Source of the DNA: UBA4093 sp036676455
Lineage (GTDB): Bacteria > Cyanobacteriota > Sericytochromatia > S15B-MN24 > UBA4093
DNA length: 64,000 nucleotides
Direction of reading: 5' to 3'
Assembly: GCA_036676455.1 (NCBI GenBank)
Contig: JAKFCW010000067.1
Span: 44,676-108,675, forward strand
Positions within the stretch are counted from its first letter, which is position 1. Every line of letters starts with the position of its first letter. Under the pieces are notes generated by a model. The model did not search any database. It had not been told where the DNA came from and saw only the letters and a program-made list of their open reading frames with translations. Below, one piece after another: positions 50,585-59,176 of this stretch. Position numbers and translations under genes: made by a program.

Positions 50585-52402
50585 ATGACTGATTTCCGCG
50601 TGACTTCACCCCCTCAGACCCTGACGGCGCTGCTTCGGCAGCGAGCCGAGGAGCATGGCGATGCCCTGCTGGTCCACCTCGCCGAGGATCGCGGCGGGGA
50701 GGTCCTGCTGACCTACCGTGGCCTCCTCGAACTGGCTCAGGATGCCGCAGCCGCCTTGCAGGCCCACGGCGTCAAGCCGGGAGACCGCGTCATGCTGGGC
50801 ATTCCCACCGGGGTCGACTTCCTCAAGGCCTTCTTCGGCATCACGTTCGCCGGTGCGGTGCCGGTGCCGTTCTATCCGCCGGCCCGTACCAAGGGAGTGG
50901 AGGACTACGAGGCCCACCTCGCGGCCTTGATCCGCCGGGCTGACCCTCGCATGGTGCTCGCCATGGACCGCGCGCGCCTCGTCACGGAGTCGGCCGCCCT
51001 GGCTGCCGGGTCCCGGGCGCTCGTGCTGGCCCCTGACGCTCTCAAGCCGGGAGGCCTCTACGTGCCGCCGCCCGAGGACCCGCAGGCCCTGGCCCTCATC
51101 CAGTTCACCTCGGGCAGCACCCGCGCCCCGCGGGGTGTCATGCTCACGCATGAGGGCTTGATTGCCAACATGGCGGCCTTCATCGAGGCGATCGCCCTGA
51201 AGCCCGAGGATCGGACCGTCTCCTGGCTGCCGCTCTATCACGACATGGGCCTGATCGGCACCCTCTTGATGCCTCTCTACGGCGGGATCTCGGTCATGCT
51301 GATGTCGCCCCAGGTCTTCCTGCTGGACGTGAAACGCTGGCTCTGGGCGATTCACCGCTTCCGGGGCACCATCTCGACCGCTCCCAACTTCGCCTACCAG
51401 CTCGTCCTCAACCGGGTCACCGACGCCCAGCTAGAGGGCATCGACCTGTCGAGCTGGCGCCTGGCCGCCTGCGGAGCCGAGCCCATCCTGCCCGGCACCC
51501 TGGAGGCCTTCGGCCGCCGCCTGGCCCCTTACGGCTTCGATGCCCGCGCCCTCACGCCCGTCTACGGCATGGCCGAGGTGGCCGTGGCGGCCTCCGCACC
51601 GCCCATGGGACGCGGCATGTGGGTCGACCGGATTTCCGCCGAGGCCCTCGAGTCCGAGGGGAAGGCCGTGCCGCTCTCGAACGGCGCCGAGGCGCATGGC
51701 GCCGGGATGCTCGGAGCCGAGTCGCGCGAAGCCCAGGTCGTGTCGGTGGGGCGGGTGATCCCCGGCTACCGCATGCGGATCGCCACTCCCGAGGGCCAGG
51801 AGCTTCCCGAACGCACGACCGGAGAGATTCAGCTCCAGGGGCCGTCCGTCATGCGCGGCTACATGGGAGACGCCGAGGCCACGGCCGCCGCCTTCGTGGA
51901 CGGCTGGCTCAAGACCGGGGACATCGGCTACATGGTGGGCTCGGAGGTCTTCATCGTGGGCCGCATGAAGGATCTGATCCTCAAGGGTGGCCGCAACTAC
52001 GCTCCCCAGGACTTCGAGGCATTGGCCTCCGAGGTGGAGGGCATCCGGCAAGGCTGCGTGGCGGCCTTCGGCACCGCGGATCCTGAGACCGGCACCGAGC
52101 GGATCGTCGTCCTCGCCGAGACTCGCCAGCCTCCGGAGGAGTATCCGGCGCTGGCAAGGGCGATCGTCGCCCGCATCTCCCAGGCCCTGGGCATCCAGCC
52201 CGACGAGGTGCTCCTCGTCGATCCCGGGGTCCTGCCCAAGACCTCCTCGGGCAAGATCCAGCGGGACAAGGCCCGCCAGAATTACCTCAAGGGCGGCCTG
52301 TCGGCCCCCGTCGAACCCGGCCTGCTGACCAAAACCCGCATTGTGGGCCGTGCCATGGCGCAACGCGTCGCCGCACATCTCGTAAGGAATGAAGATGCCT
52401 GA
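50585..52402 (+). CDS. Fatty acyl-AMP ligase (FAAL)-type adenylate-forming enzyme
   Basis: A 605-residue ANL-superfamily enzyme. ATP-binding motif FTSGSTRAPRGVMLTHEG (about 178-195), then SWLPLYHDMGLIGTLLMPLY, VYGMAEVAVAASAP, LKTGDIGYM, GRMKDLILKGGRNYAPQD and the late catalytic-Lys region PKTSSGKIQRDKAR. The VPVPFYPPARTKGVEDYE segment and the long insertion after YGMAE are typical of FAALs, which pass fatty acids as acyl-AMP to an acyl carrier protein rather than to CoA. An ACP gene overlaps its end. First gene of a seven-gene cluster. Confidence 0.92.
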   Translation: MTDFRVTSPPQTLTALLRQRAEEHGDALLVHLAEDRGGEVLLTYRGLLELAQDAAAALQAHGVKPGDRVMLGIPTGVDFLKAFFGITFAGAVPVPFYPPARTKGVEDYEAHLAALIRRADPRMVLAMDRARLVTESAALAAGSRALVLAPDALKPGGLYVPPPEDPQALALIQFTSGSTRAPRGVMLTHEGLIANMAAFIEAIALKPEDRTVSWLPLYHDMGLIGTLLMPLYGGISVMLMSPQVFLLDVKRWLWAIHRFRGTISTAPNFAYQLVLNRVTDAQLEGIDLSSWRLAACGAEPILPGTLEAFGRRLAPYGFDARALTPVYGMAEVAVAASAPPMGRGMWVDRISAEALESEGKAVPLSNGAEAHGAGMLGAESREAQVVSVGRVIPGYRMRIATPEGQELPERTTGEIQLQGPSVMRGYMGDAEATAAAFVDGWLKTGDIGYMVGSEVFIVGRMKDLILKGGRNYAPQDFEALASEVEGIRQGCVAAFGTADPETGTERIVVLAETRQPPEEYPALARAIVARISQALGIQPDEVLLVDPGVLPKTSSGKIQRDKARQNYLKGGLSAPVEPGLLTKTRIVGRAMAQRVAAHLVRNEDA

Positions 52403-52697
52403 CACCAAGACCGAAAACACCACCAAGGAGATCCTCGCCCTCCTGCAGGAGGTCCTCGTGGACGCCGGCATCGACCTGCCCCCCCAGGAGCTGGGTCCCG
52501 AGACCTCCCTCACCATGGACCTGGGCATCGACTCCTTCCACCTCGTCGAGATCGCCACCCGCGTCGAGGTGGCCTTCGACAATCGCTTCACCCTGGTCGA
52601 CTGGGTCGTCGATCAGCAGGACGCTCCGGACCCCGCCTTCACTCTCGCCTCGCTGGTCGTCTTCATCCAGGCCCAGTTGGCCGAACTAAGCGCTTAG
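52395..52697 (+). CDS. Acyl carrier protein
   Basis: A 100-residue ACP. The phosphopantetheine site is the Ser of MDLGIDSFHLVEIATRVE; the helix before it (TKEILALLQEVLVDAGIDL) is typical. It overlaps the FAAL gene by eight bases; the second of two close ATGs is chosen because AAGGA fits it better. It probably receives the acyl chain from the FAAL and offers it to the ketosynthase that follows. Confidence 0.93.
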   Translation: MPDTKTENTTKEILALLQEVLVDAGIDLPPQELGPETSLTMDLGIDSFHLVEIATRVEVAFDNRFTLVDWVVDQQDAPDPAFTLASLVVFIQAQLAELSA

Positions 52698-52725
52698 CCC
52701 CCGGTTTCACCTCAAGGAGTTCCCG

Positions 52726-53733
52726 ATGCCCGCCCTTCCCGTTCGCATTCTCGGTACCGGCAAGGCCCTGCCGGCCAAGGCCGTCACCGCCGACGACATG
52801 GATCGCCGACTGGGCCTCGCGCCGGGCACGGTGGCCAAGCAGTCCGGAGTCCTCACGCGCTACTTCGTCGACGGCGAGACCACCAGCAGCATGGGGGCTC
52901 AGGCGGCACGCTCGGCCCTCGAGGCGGCCGGGCTCGAGGCCTCCGACCTGGATGCCATCGTGGGCGTCTGCGGCGGCCAGGAACAGGCCATCCCCTGCAC
53001 CGCCTCGCTGGTCCAGAAGGCCTTGGGCCTGTCGACCTCGGGCATTCCCTCCTTCGACGTGAACTCGACCTGCCTCAGCTTCGTGACCGGCCTCGACGTC
53101 GTGAGCCACCTGATCGCCTCGGGGCGCTACGAGCGCGTGCTCCTTGTCGCCAGCGAGATCGCCTCGGTCGGCCTGAACTGGAACGACCGCGAGTCCGCCA
53201 CCATCATGGGCGACGGCGCCGCCGCCGCCGTGATCGGCCGCGCCAAGGAAGGCGAGACCTCCCGCATCTTTGGAGCGCGCATGGAAACCTACAGCGAAGG
53301 CTCGGAGATGACGCGCCTGCGCGCCGGAGGCACCCGCTACCACCCCCGGCAGGCCTCGGACCTGAAGGCCTACGTCGACGAGTACGCGCTCTTCGAGATG
53401 GACGGCAAGTCCGTCTTCAAGTTCACCTCCCAGAAGCTTCCCGGCTTCGTGGAGCGCTTCTTCGAGCAGGTCGGCTCGTCCCTCTCGGAGGTCGACATGG
53501 TCCTGCCCCACCAGGCCAGCCCCACCGCCATGTGGCTGGTCCAGCGCCGGCTGGGCGTCTCGCCCGAGAAGTTCATGGTGATTGCCCCCGAGTTCGGCAA
53601 CACCATCGCCGCGTCCATCCCGATGGCCCTCCACGAGGCGATCTCGCGCGGCAAGCTGAAGCGGGGCGATCGCGCCATGCTGCTCGGAACCTCGGCCGGC
53701 TTCTCGATGGGAGCCTTGTTGTTTGAGTATTAA
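52726..53733 (+). CDS. KAS III / OleA-like ketosynthase
   Basis: A 335-residue thiolase-fold condensing enzyme. The triad is intact: Cys116 in FDVNSTCLSFVTGLD, His262 in MVLPHQAS and Asn292 in EFGNTIAASIPMAL. The VRILGTGKALPAKAVT start and MGDGAAAAVIGRA are family features. It is closer in character to accessory KAS III and OleA-type enzymes than to housekeeping FabH, given its context. CAAGGAG precedes the ATG. It could join two acyl groups or extend the ACP-bound chain. The next gene overlaps its end. Confidence 0.88.
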   Translation: MPALPVRILGTGKALPAKAVTADDMDRRLGLAPGTVAKQSGVLTRYFVDGETTSSMGAQAARSALEAAGLEASDLDAIVGVCGGQEQAIPCTASLVQKALGLSTSGIPSFDVNSTCLSFVTGLDVVSHLIASGRYERVLLVASEIASVGLNWNDRESATIMGDGAAAAVIGRAKEGETSRIFGARMETYSEGSEMTRLRAGGTRYHPRQASDLKAYVDEYALFEMDGKSVFKFTSQKLPGFVERFFEQVGSSLSEVDMVLPHQASPTAMWLVQRRLGVSPEKFMVIAPEFGNTIAASIPMALHEAISRGKLKRGDRAMLLGTSAGFSMGALLFEY

Positions 53734-54901
53734 GGCTAGTTCTCGCGTCCTGCTCACGGGTGGGCGGGCGCCCGTCACGCTTGAGCTGGCTAGGCTCTTC
53801 CATGCCGCGGGCCATGAGGTTCACGTGGCCGAAAGCCTGCCGCAGCACCTCTGCCGCGCCTCCAGGGCCGTGCACCGCAACCACCTCGTCCCGCCTCCGC
53901 GCTTCGAGCGCGAGGGCTTCCTCACCGCGCTCGAAGCCATCGTCCAGGCGGAAGGCATCGACCTCCTGATCCCGACTTGCGAGGAGGTCTTCCACGTCGC
54001 GGCGGGCCACGGTCGCCTCTCCTGCGAGGTGCTGGCCCCACCGCCCGAGCTATTGCGCCGCCTGCACAGCAAGTGGCAGTTCATCGTCGACCTCGAAGCC
54101 CGCGGCCCCCAGCACATGGCCCTCCGGATCCCCCGGACCCTCCTCGTGGAAGGGGCGGATAGCCTGAAAGAGGCGATCGCCTCCTTCCCGGCCGGCGCCC
54201 GTATCGTCTTCAAGCCCGTCTTCTCGCGCTTCGGCACCCACGTCCTGATCCACCGCTCCGGCGATCCCCTTCCCGACCTTGCCGCCACACCCTCCCAGCC
54301 CTGGGTGGCCCAGGAGTTCGTGCCGGGACCGATGGTCTGCACGTACGCGGTGGCGCGCGAGGGGCGCCTGCTGGCCTTCGCCGCCTACCGCGGAGACTAC
54401 ACCGCCGGTCCCGGCGCCAGCATCTACTTCGCTCCCTTCGAGCATGCGGCGCTCGGCGCCTGGGTCCGGGAGTTCGTCGCCGTCGAACGCCTCACCGGCC
54501 AGATCTCGTTCGATTTCATCGAATCGGACGGCCAGTTCTACCCCCTGGAATGTAACCCCCGGGCCACCAGCGGCGTCCACCTCTTCGGACCCGAAGACGG
54601 CCTCGTGGAGGCCCTGCTGGGAAGTCGCGACGCCACGGCCCGCCCCCGAGCGACCACGCGGAGCATGCTTGGCCTCGCCATGATCGCCTACGCCTTACCG
54701 AAAGTGCGTTCTCTCGGCGCCCTGGCGTCCTGGACCACAGCCTTCCACTCGGCTCAGGACGCCCTCTTCAGACGGCAAGATCCCAGGCCCCTCTGGCAAC
54801 AGGTCATCCTGCTCGCGAGCCTAGCCCGGATCGCCAAGCGGGAGCGGATTTCGCTGATCGAGGCGAGCACCTGGGACATCGAATGGAACGGAGATACATG
54901 A
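53723..54901 (+). CDS. ATP-grasp ligase
   Basis: A 392-residue ATP-grasp enzyme related to carbamoyl-phosphate-synthetase-like carboxylate ligases. It has the N-terminal Rossmann-like RVLLTGGRAPVTLELARLFHAAGH, IDLLIPTCEEVF, ATP-binding RIVFKPVFSRFGTHVLI, VAQEFVPGPMVCTYAVA and the metal-binding ISFDFIESDG..YPLECNPRATSGVHLF. Such enzymes form amide or ester bonds through acyl phosphates. TTG start, overlapping the ketosynthase end by 11 bases; GGGAG lies upstream. It may couple the lipid to an amino compound, though the substrate is unknown. Confidence 0.85.
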   Translation: MSIKASSRVLLTGGRAPVTLELARLFHAAGHEVHVAESLPQHLCRASRAVHRNHLVPPPRFEREGFLTALEAIVQAEGIDLLIPTCEEVFHVAAGHGRLSCEVLAPPPELLRRLHSKWQFIVDLEARGPQHMALRIPRTLLVEGADSLKEAIASFPAGARIVFKPVFSRFGTHVLIHRSGDPLPDLAATPSQPWVAQEFVPGPMVCTYAVAREGRLLAFAAYRGDYTAGPGASIYFAPFEHAALGAWVREFVAVERLTGQISFDFIESDGQFYPLECNPRATSGVHLFGPEDGLVEALLGSRDATARPRATTRSMLGLAMIAYALPKVRSLGALASWTTAFHSAQDALFRRQDPRPLWQQVILLASLARIAKRERISLIEASTWDIEWNGDT

Positions 54902-55896
54902 AAGCACTCGTGACCGGAGCCACCGGCTTCCTTGGTAAGCGACTCGCCCAAAGGCTCGCCGCGGACGGCCATGAGGTCGTGGGACTCGGCCGGAACCTCG
55001 ACGCCGGCCGCTGGCTGGACGCGCATGGCGTTCGCTTCGTCTCGGCGGATCTCGCCGACCGTGACGCCATCCTCGCCGCCTGCCGCGAGCAGGAAGTCGT
55101 CTTCCACTCGGGAGCGCTCTCGTCGCCCTGGGGCCCTTACCCCGCCTTTTACAAGTCCAACGTCGAGGGCACCCGCAACGTCATCGAGGGCTGCCGGACG
55201 CACGGGATTCGCCGCCTCGTCCATGTCTCGACTCCCAGCCTCTACTTCAACACCGAGGAGCGCCTCGACGTCTCCGAGGACGATCCCCTCGCGGACAAGC
55301 CGGTGAACCACTACGCAGCCACCAAGCGCATGGCCGAAATCCTCGTCGACGCCGCCCATGCCGATGGCCTGCCGGTCGTGACCATTCGCCCGCGCGCCCT
55401 CTTTGGCCCCGGAGACACCACCATCCTGCCTCGCCTCATCCGGGCCAACGAACGTGGCGCCCTCCCCCTCTTCGGCCCGGAGGGCCCCTGGGTCGACGTC
55501 ACCTACGTGGATAACGTGGTCGATGCCCTCCTGCTCTGTGCCTCCGCCTCCGACCACGTCCTGGGCAAGAAGTACAACATCACCAATGGCGAGACCGTGC
55601 GGATGCGCCACCTGCTATCGAAGCTCTTTGCCGCTCTCGACGTCCCCGCCAACTTCCGCCCCATGCGCTATCCCATCGCCTACGGGCTGGCCGGAGCCAT
55701 GGAAGCCGCCGCCAACGCCTTCATGGGCGGACGCGAACCCCTGCTCACCCGTTACTCCGTCAACGTCCTGGCCAAGAGCCAGACCCTCGACATCTCGGCA
55801 GCCCGCCGAGACCTGGGCTACACCCCCCGATACTCCCTGGACGAGGGGCTTTTAGAGTTCGTCGCCTGGTGGAAGGAGGCTCATCGTGCCGGTTAA
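54898..55896 (+). CDS. NAD(P)-dependent epimerase/dehydratase, OleD-like
   Basis: A 332-residue extended short-chain dehydrogenase. Rossmann motif VTGATGFLGKRLAQRL, then FHSGALSSPWGPYPAFYKSN, NVEGTRNVIEGC, HVSTPSLYF, and the catalytic pair NHYAATKR (Tyr-X3-Lys). The SPWGPY..NVEGT and STPS blocks are shared with 3-beta-hydroxysteroid-dehydrogenase-like enzymes such as OleD, which reduces 2-alkyl-3-ketoacids made by OleA. ATG overlaps the upstream stop (ATGA), with ACGGAG five bases before. Reduction of the KAS III product is the natural guess. Confidence 0.87.
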   Translation: MKALVTGATGFLGKRLAQRLAADGHEVVGLGRNLDAGRWLDAHGVRFVSADLADRDAILAACREQEVVFHSGALSSPWGPYPAFYKSNVEGTRNVIEGCRTHGIRRLVHVSTPSLYFNTEERLDVSEDDPLADKPVNHYAATKRMAEILVDAAHADGLPVVTIRPRALFGPGDTTILPRLIRANERGALPLFGPEGPWVDVTYVDNVVDALLLCASASDHVLGKKYNITNGETVRMRHLLSKLFAALDVPANFRPMRYPIAYGLAGAMEAAANAFMGGREPLLTRYSVNVLAKSQTLDISAARRDLGYTPRYSLDEGLLEFVAWWKEAHRAG

Positions 55897-56728
55897 GCTT
55901 CGCATGATCCAGGCCGGGTACTGCACCCACCCCGAGCGCGTCGTGCTCGAGGGGGGATCCTGGCAGTCCTGCCGTTTCCCCGCCATGGTCGGCGTGATCG
56001 AGCACCCCGAAGCGGGCCTCATGCTCTTCGACACGGGCTACTCCGAGCGCTTCCATGAAGAGACCTCCAGCTTTCCGAACCTCCTCTACGCCCGCCTCAC
56101 GCCCGTCTACTACCGCCCCGAGGACTCGGTGGTCCACCAGCTCGAAGCCCTCGGCCTCCGCGCCGAGGACGTCCACCACGTGATCCTGTCTCACTTCCAC
56201 GGCGACCACATCGCGGCCCTCGCCGACTTCCCCTCCGCGCACTTCCACTGCTCCGAGGACGGCTACTCGGCATTGCGCTCCCTCAAGGGCATTGCGGCCC
56301 TCACGAAGGGCTTCCTGCCGGGACTGCTGCCCGCGGACTTCGCCCGCCGCATGCAGCCCTTCGAGACCCGCCCCACGGTTGATCTCGCGGGACGCCTGGA
56401 GCCCTTCACGACGGGCTACGATCTCTTCGGGGACGGCATGCTCGTCGCCGTTCCCCTGCCGGGCCATGCCGAAGGTCACTACGGCCTGCTGGCCGAAACC
56501 GAGAAGGGACTGGTCTTTTTGGTGGGAGACGCCTGCTGGACCAGCCAGTCCTTCGCCGAGCTGCGCCTGCCCAGCGGCCTGGCCCAGATGATTTTTTCGG
56601 ATAAGCGGGCGTACGCCGAGACCCTGCGCGGCCTGCACCGACTCAGCCAGGAGCGGCCCGAGGTCTTGATCGTGCCCAGCCATTGCCAGAACCTCTGGGA
56701 GTCCTTCGAACGCGAGGCTCAGGCATGA
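55886..56728 (+). CDS. Metallo-beta-lactamase-fold hydrolase, lactonase-like
   Basis: A 280-residue MBL-fold enzyme with the metal motif LSHFHGDHIAAL, a further His in LPGHAEGHYGLL, Asp in FLVGDACW and a last His in VPSHCQNLW, so the dinuclear site is complete. Overall order resembles N-acyl-homoserine lactonases and other lactone or thioester hydrolases. GTG start with AAGGAGG, overlapping the SDR gene by 11 bases. In this cluster it could open a lactone or release the product from the carrier. Confidence 0.85.
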   Translation: MPVKLRMIQAGYCTHPERVVLEGGSWQSCRFPAMVGVIEHPEAGLMLFDTGYSERFHEETSSFPNLLYARLTPVYYRPEDSVVHQLEALGLRAEDVHHVILSHFHGDHIAALADFPSAHFHCSEDGYSALRSLKGIAALTKGFLPGLLPADFARRMQPFETRPTVDLAGRLEPFTTGYDLFGDGMLVAVPLPGHAEGHYGLLAETEKGLVFLVGDACWTSQSFAELRLPSGLAQMIFSDKRAYAETLRGLHRLSQERPEVLIVPSHCQNLWESFEREAQA

Positions 56729-58038
56729 CTGCCAAGGGCATTGCGCAGATCTTGTGGCACTACGTCCAGACCCGGTCGCGGCGCTTCGAGTCGCGCGAGG
56801 AGCTGCTGGCCTGGCAAGACCAGCAGGTGCGGCGCCACCTGAAGCGGATCCTGCCGCGATCGCCCTTCTACCGGGAACGCCTCGCCGACGCCCCGCCGGG
56901 GCTATCGAACTGGCGCGACTGGCCCACGATCGACAAGGCCGAGATGATGCGTCACTTCGACCGCCTCAACACGGTCGGCGCCCGCTCCGAGGAGGCCTTC
57001 GCCGTCGCGCTCGAGGCCGAACGCTCCCGCGACTTCGCCCCCATGCTCGGCCAAATCACCGTCGGCCTCAGCTCGGGGACTTCCGGCAACCGTGGACTCT
57101 TCCTCGTATCCCCCTCAGAGCGTTTCCGCTGGGCTGGAACGATGCTGGCGCGCCTGTTGCCGGGATCGATTCTGGATGTGAACCGCGTGGCGTTCTTCTT
57201 GAGGGCGAATAGCAACCTCTACGAGACGGTGGGAAGCTCGCGAATCCAGTTCGAGTTTTTCGACCTCATGGAGCCGCTCGACGCGCATGTCGCGCGGCTG
57301 AATCGCTTCCAGCCGACGGTGCTGATCGGGCCGCCGTCCTTGCTGCGCTTGCTAGCCGAGCATCCGGGATTGGCGATCGCCCCCGTCAAGGTGGTCTCGG
57401 TCGCCGAGGTGCTCGATCCGCTCGACGAGCTTTGCCTCAAGGAGCGCTTCGGCGGGATCATCCACCAGGTTTACCAGTGCACGGAGGGCTTCCTCGGGGT
57501 GACCTGCGCGCACGGCACGCTGCACCTCAACGAGGACCTCGTGGCCTTTCAGCGGGCGGTCCTGGACGCCGAGAGCCGGAAGTTCATCCCGATCCTCACG
57601 GACTTCTCGCGCACGACCCAGCCCATCATCCGCTACCGCCTCAACGACATCCTGACGGAGCGCGCCGACGCTTGTCCCTGCGGCTCGGTCATGACGGCAC
57701 TGGAGCGGATCGAGGGTCGCTCGGACGACCTTTTCTACTTCCCGTCGAAGGGCGCGGAGCGGCTCGTTCCCGTTTTTCCGGACTTCATCCGGCGCGCGGT
57801 CATGGAGGCGGCCCCCGAGGCGATCGAGTACCGGGTCTGCCAGCTCGGCGAATCGCTCGTCGAGGTTTCGCTACGCCTACCACCGGAGCCGAGCGACGTC
57901 GAGGCCCGCGTCACCACTCGCGTGGCCCAGCTCGCCGACGCGCTGGGGGCGGTTCCGCCCGCGGTCACCTTCACGGCCTACGAGACGCACCGCTCGGATC
58001 GCAAGCTCCGACGGGTGGAGCGGCGCTTCACCCCGTAG
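56725..58038 (+). CDS. CapK/PaaK-like adenylate-forming enzyme
   Basis: A 437-residue protein of the F390-synthetase/PaaK/CapK branch of adenylate-forming enzymes. Key parts: YFRERLADAPP-like N-terminus (SPFYRERL), nucleotide loop SSGTSGNRGLFL, VLIGPPSLLRLLAEHPG, VYQCTEGFLGVTCAHGTLHLNED, and FSRTTQPIIRYRLNDI with ERADACPCGS. No AMP-binding swivel lysine can be confirmed. ATG overlaps the upstream stop by four bases. It is the second adenylating enzyme of the cluster and probably activates another acid or transfers the product. Confidence 0.82.
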   Translation: MTAKGIAQILWHYVQTRSRRFESREELLAWQDQQVRRHLKRILPRSPFYRERLADAPPGLSNWRDWPTIDKAEMMRHFDRLNTVGARSEEAFAVALEAERSRDFAPMLGQITVGLSSGTSGNRGLFLVSPSERFRWAGTMLARLLPGSILDVNRVAFFLRANSNLYETVGSSRIQFEFFDLMEPLDAHVARLNRFQPTVLIGPPSLLRLLAEHPGLAIAPVKVVSVAEVLDPLDELCLKERFGGIIHQVYQCTEGFLGVTCAHGTLHLNEDLVAFQRAVLDAESRKFIPILTDFSRTTQPIIRYRLNDILTERADACPCGSVMTALERIEGRSDDLFYFPSKGAERLVPVFPDFIRRAVMEAAPEAIEYRVCQLGESLVEVSLRLPPEPSDVEARVTTRVAQLADALGAVPPAVTFTAYETHRSDRKLRRVERRFTP

Positions 58039-58043
58039 GGGAC

Positions 58044-59174
58044 TTATCCCATGGCGATTTCGACGTGGTAAATCGTCGCGCGCTCGGGCGTGTCGGCCGG
58101 CAGGGCCTCGTTACCCAGTAGCAGCAAGGTGGAGCGAGAGGCGAGAAACCCTCGCATCTGCTGGATGAGCGGATCTCGCCGATCCAGGGCGAGTCCCAGG
58201 AAGAGCGCGCCTTGCTGGCGTGCGCGTGCCAGATTGGCATGCAGCAGCGGGATGAAGGCCTGCTCGTCGGCCACGCAGAGGTTGGTGGCCGCGAGGAAGG
58301 GCAACGCTTCTCCCGCCTTCGGGAAGCGCGCAAGCCCCAGCAGGCCTCTGCCAGCGTTCCAGAAGCGACGTATCCAGTGCTGCGAGGCGGTCTCGCCGGA
58401 GAGCATGAAGCGCCGCACGGGGCTCATGTCCCAGCCCGCCAGGAAGCCCTGCAGCTTGCCGGTTTCATCCTCGGCGAGGGTGTAGGCGTCGATTCCCAGC
58501 CCCGGGGAGTCCATGACCCAGGCCTCCCACTCGTCGGCGGTGAAGCTTCGCGAGAGATCGCGCCGGGGGGCGACCTGCTGCCAGAGGGCGTGCATGCGGG
58601 GCAGGTCCGCGACCGTGGCCTTTCGGGTGCGGAGCTTGCTGGCGGGGGCAGGCAAGGTCCATGGGAAGACGAAGAAGAGCTCGACCTCGGCGATCGGGCG
58701 CATGTGGGCGATGCCGTCGCGTCCCAGGTGGGCGTTCATGGCGAGGCCGGCGGGGTTGTCCGCCATGACGGCGGTCACGATGGGGGCGTCAGGGCCCAGA
58801 CGCTCGCGGGCCGCACGGATGCCTTCGCGCATGAAGCGATCGCCCAGTCCCTGGCCGCGGACGGAGGGATCCAGGCGCAGGTCGCCGGTGTACGCGATCT
58901 CGCGGGGCCGTCCCGCGAGGTGGACCCGGTCGAAGAGGACCGAGAGCAGCCCCACGATCCGGTCGGTCTCGGCGATGAGGACACGGGCGTCGAAGCCCTG
59001 GAGGCGGCTGTAGCGGAAGAAATCGGGGCTTCGATCGACCCGGTAGGCGAAGGCCGCGCTGCCGACCGGCTGCCCCGCGAAGAACGAGGCCAGCTCCGCA
59101 GCGTGCTGGGGGCCGGCCGGTTGGATGGGGGTTTCGGAGTGTTTCTCGATCAAGGTTCCCTGCGGCAAGTCCAA
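58044..59174 (-). CDS. GNAT-family acetyltransferase
   Basis: A 376-residue protein with an N-terminal GNAT domain: GLLSVLFDRVHLAGRPREIA, then the CoA-binding LRLDPSVRGQGLGDRFMREG and an NPAGLAMNAHLG block. The second half (RKATVADLPRMHALWQQVAP and onward) looks like a second, more divergent GNAT-like fold. Substrate unknown. It converges with the biosynthetic cluster, five bases from its last stop, and lies two bases upstream of a lipoprotein gene on its own strand. Confidence 0.75.
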   Translation of the reverse strand: MDLPQGTLIEKHSETPIQPAGPQHAAELASFFAGQPVGSAAFAYRVDRSPDFFRYSRLQGFDARVLIAETDRIVGLLSVLFDRVHLAGRPREIAYTGDLRLDPSVRGQGLGDRFMREGIRAARERLGPDAPIVTAVMADNPAGLAMNAHLGRDGIAHMRPIAEVELFFVFPWTLPAPASKLRTRKATVADLPRMHALWQQVAPRRDLSRSFTADEWEAWVMDSPGLGIDAYTLAEDETGKLQGFLAGWDMSPVRRFMLSGETASQHWIRRFWNAGRGLLGLARFPKAGEALPFLAATNLCVADEQAFIPLLHANLARARQQGALFLGLALDRRDPLIQQMRGFLASRSTLLLLGNEALPADTPERATIYHVEIAMG

Positions 59175-59176
59175 GG

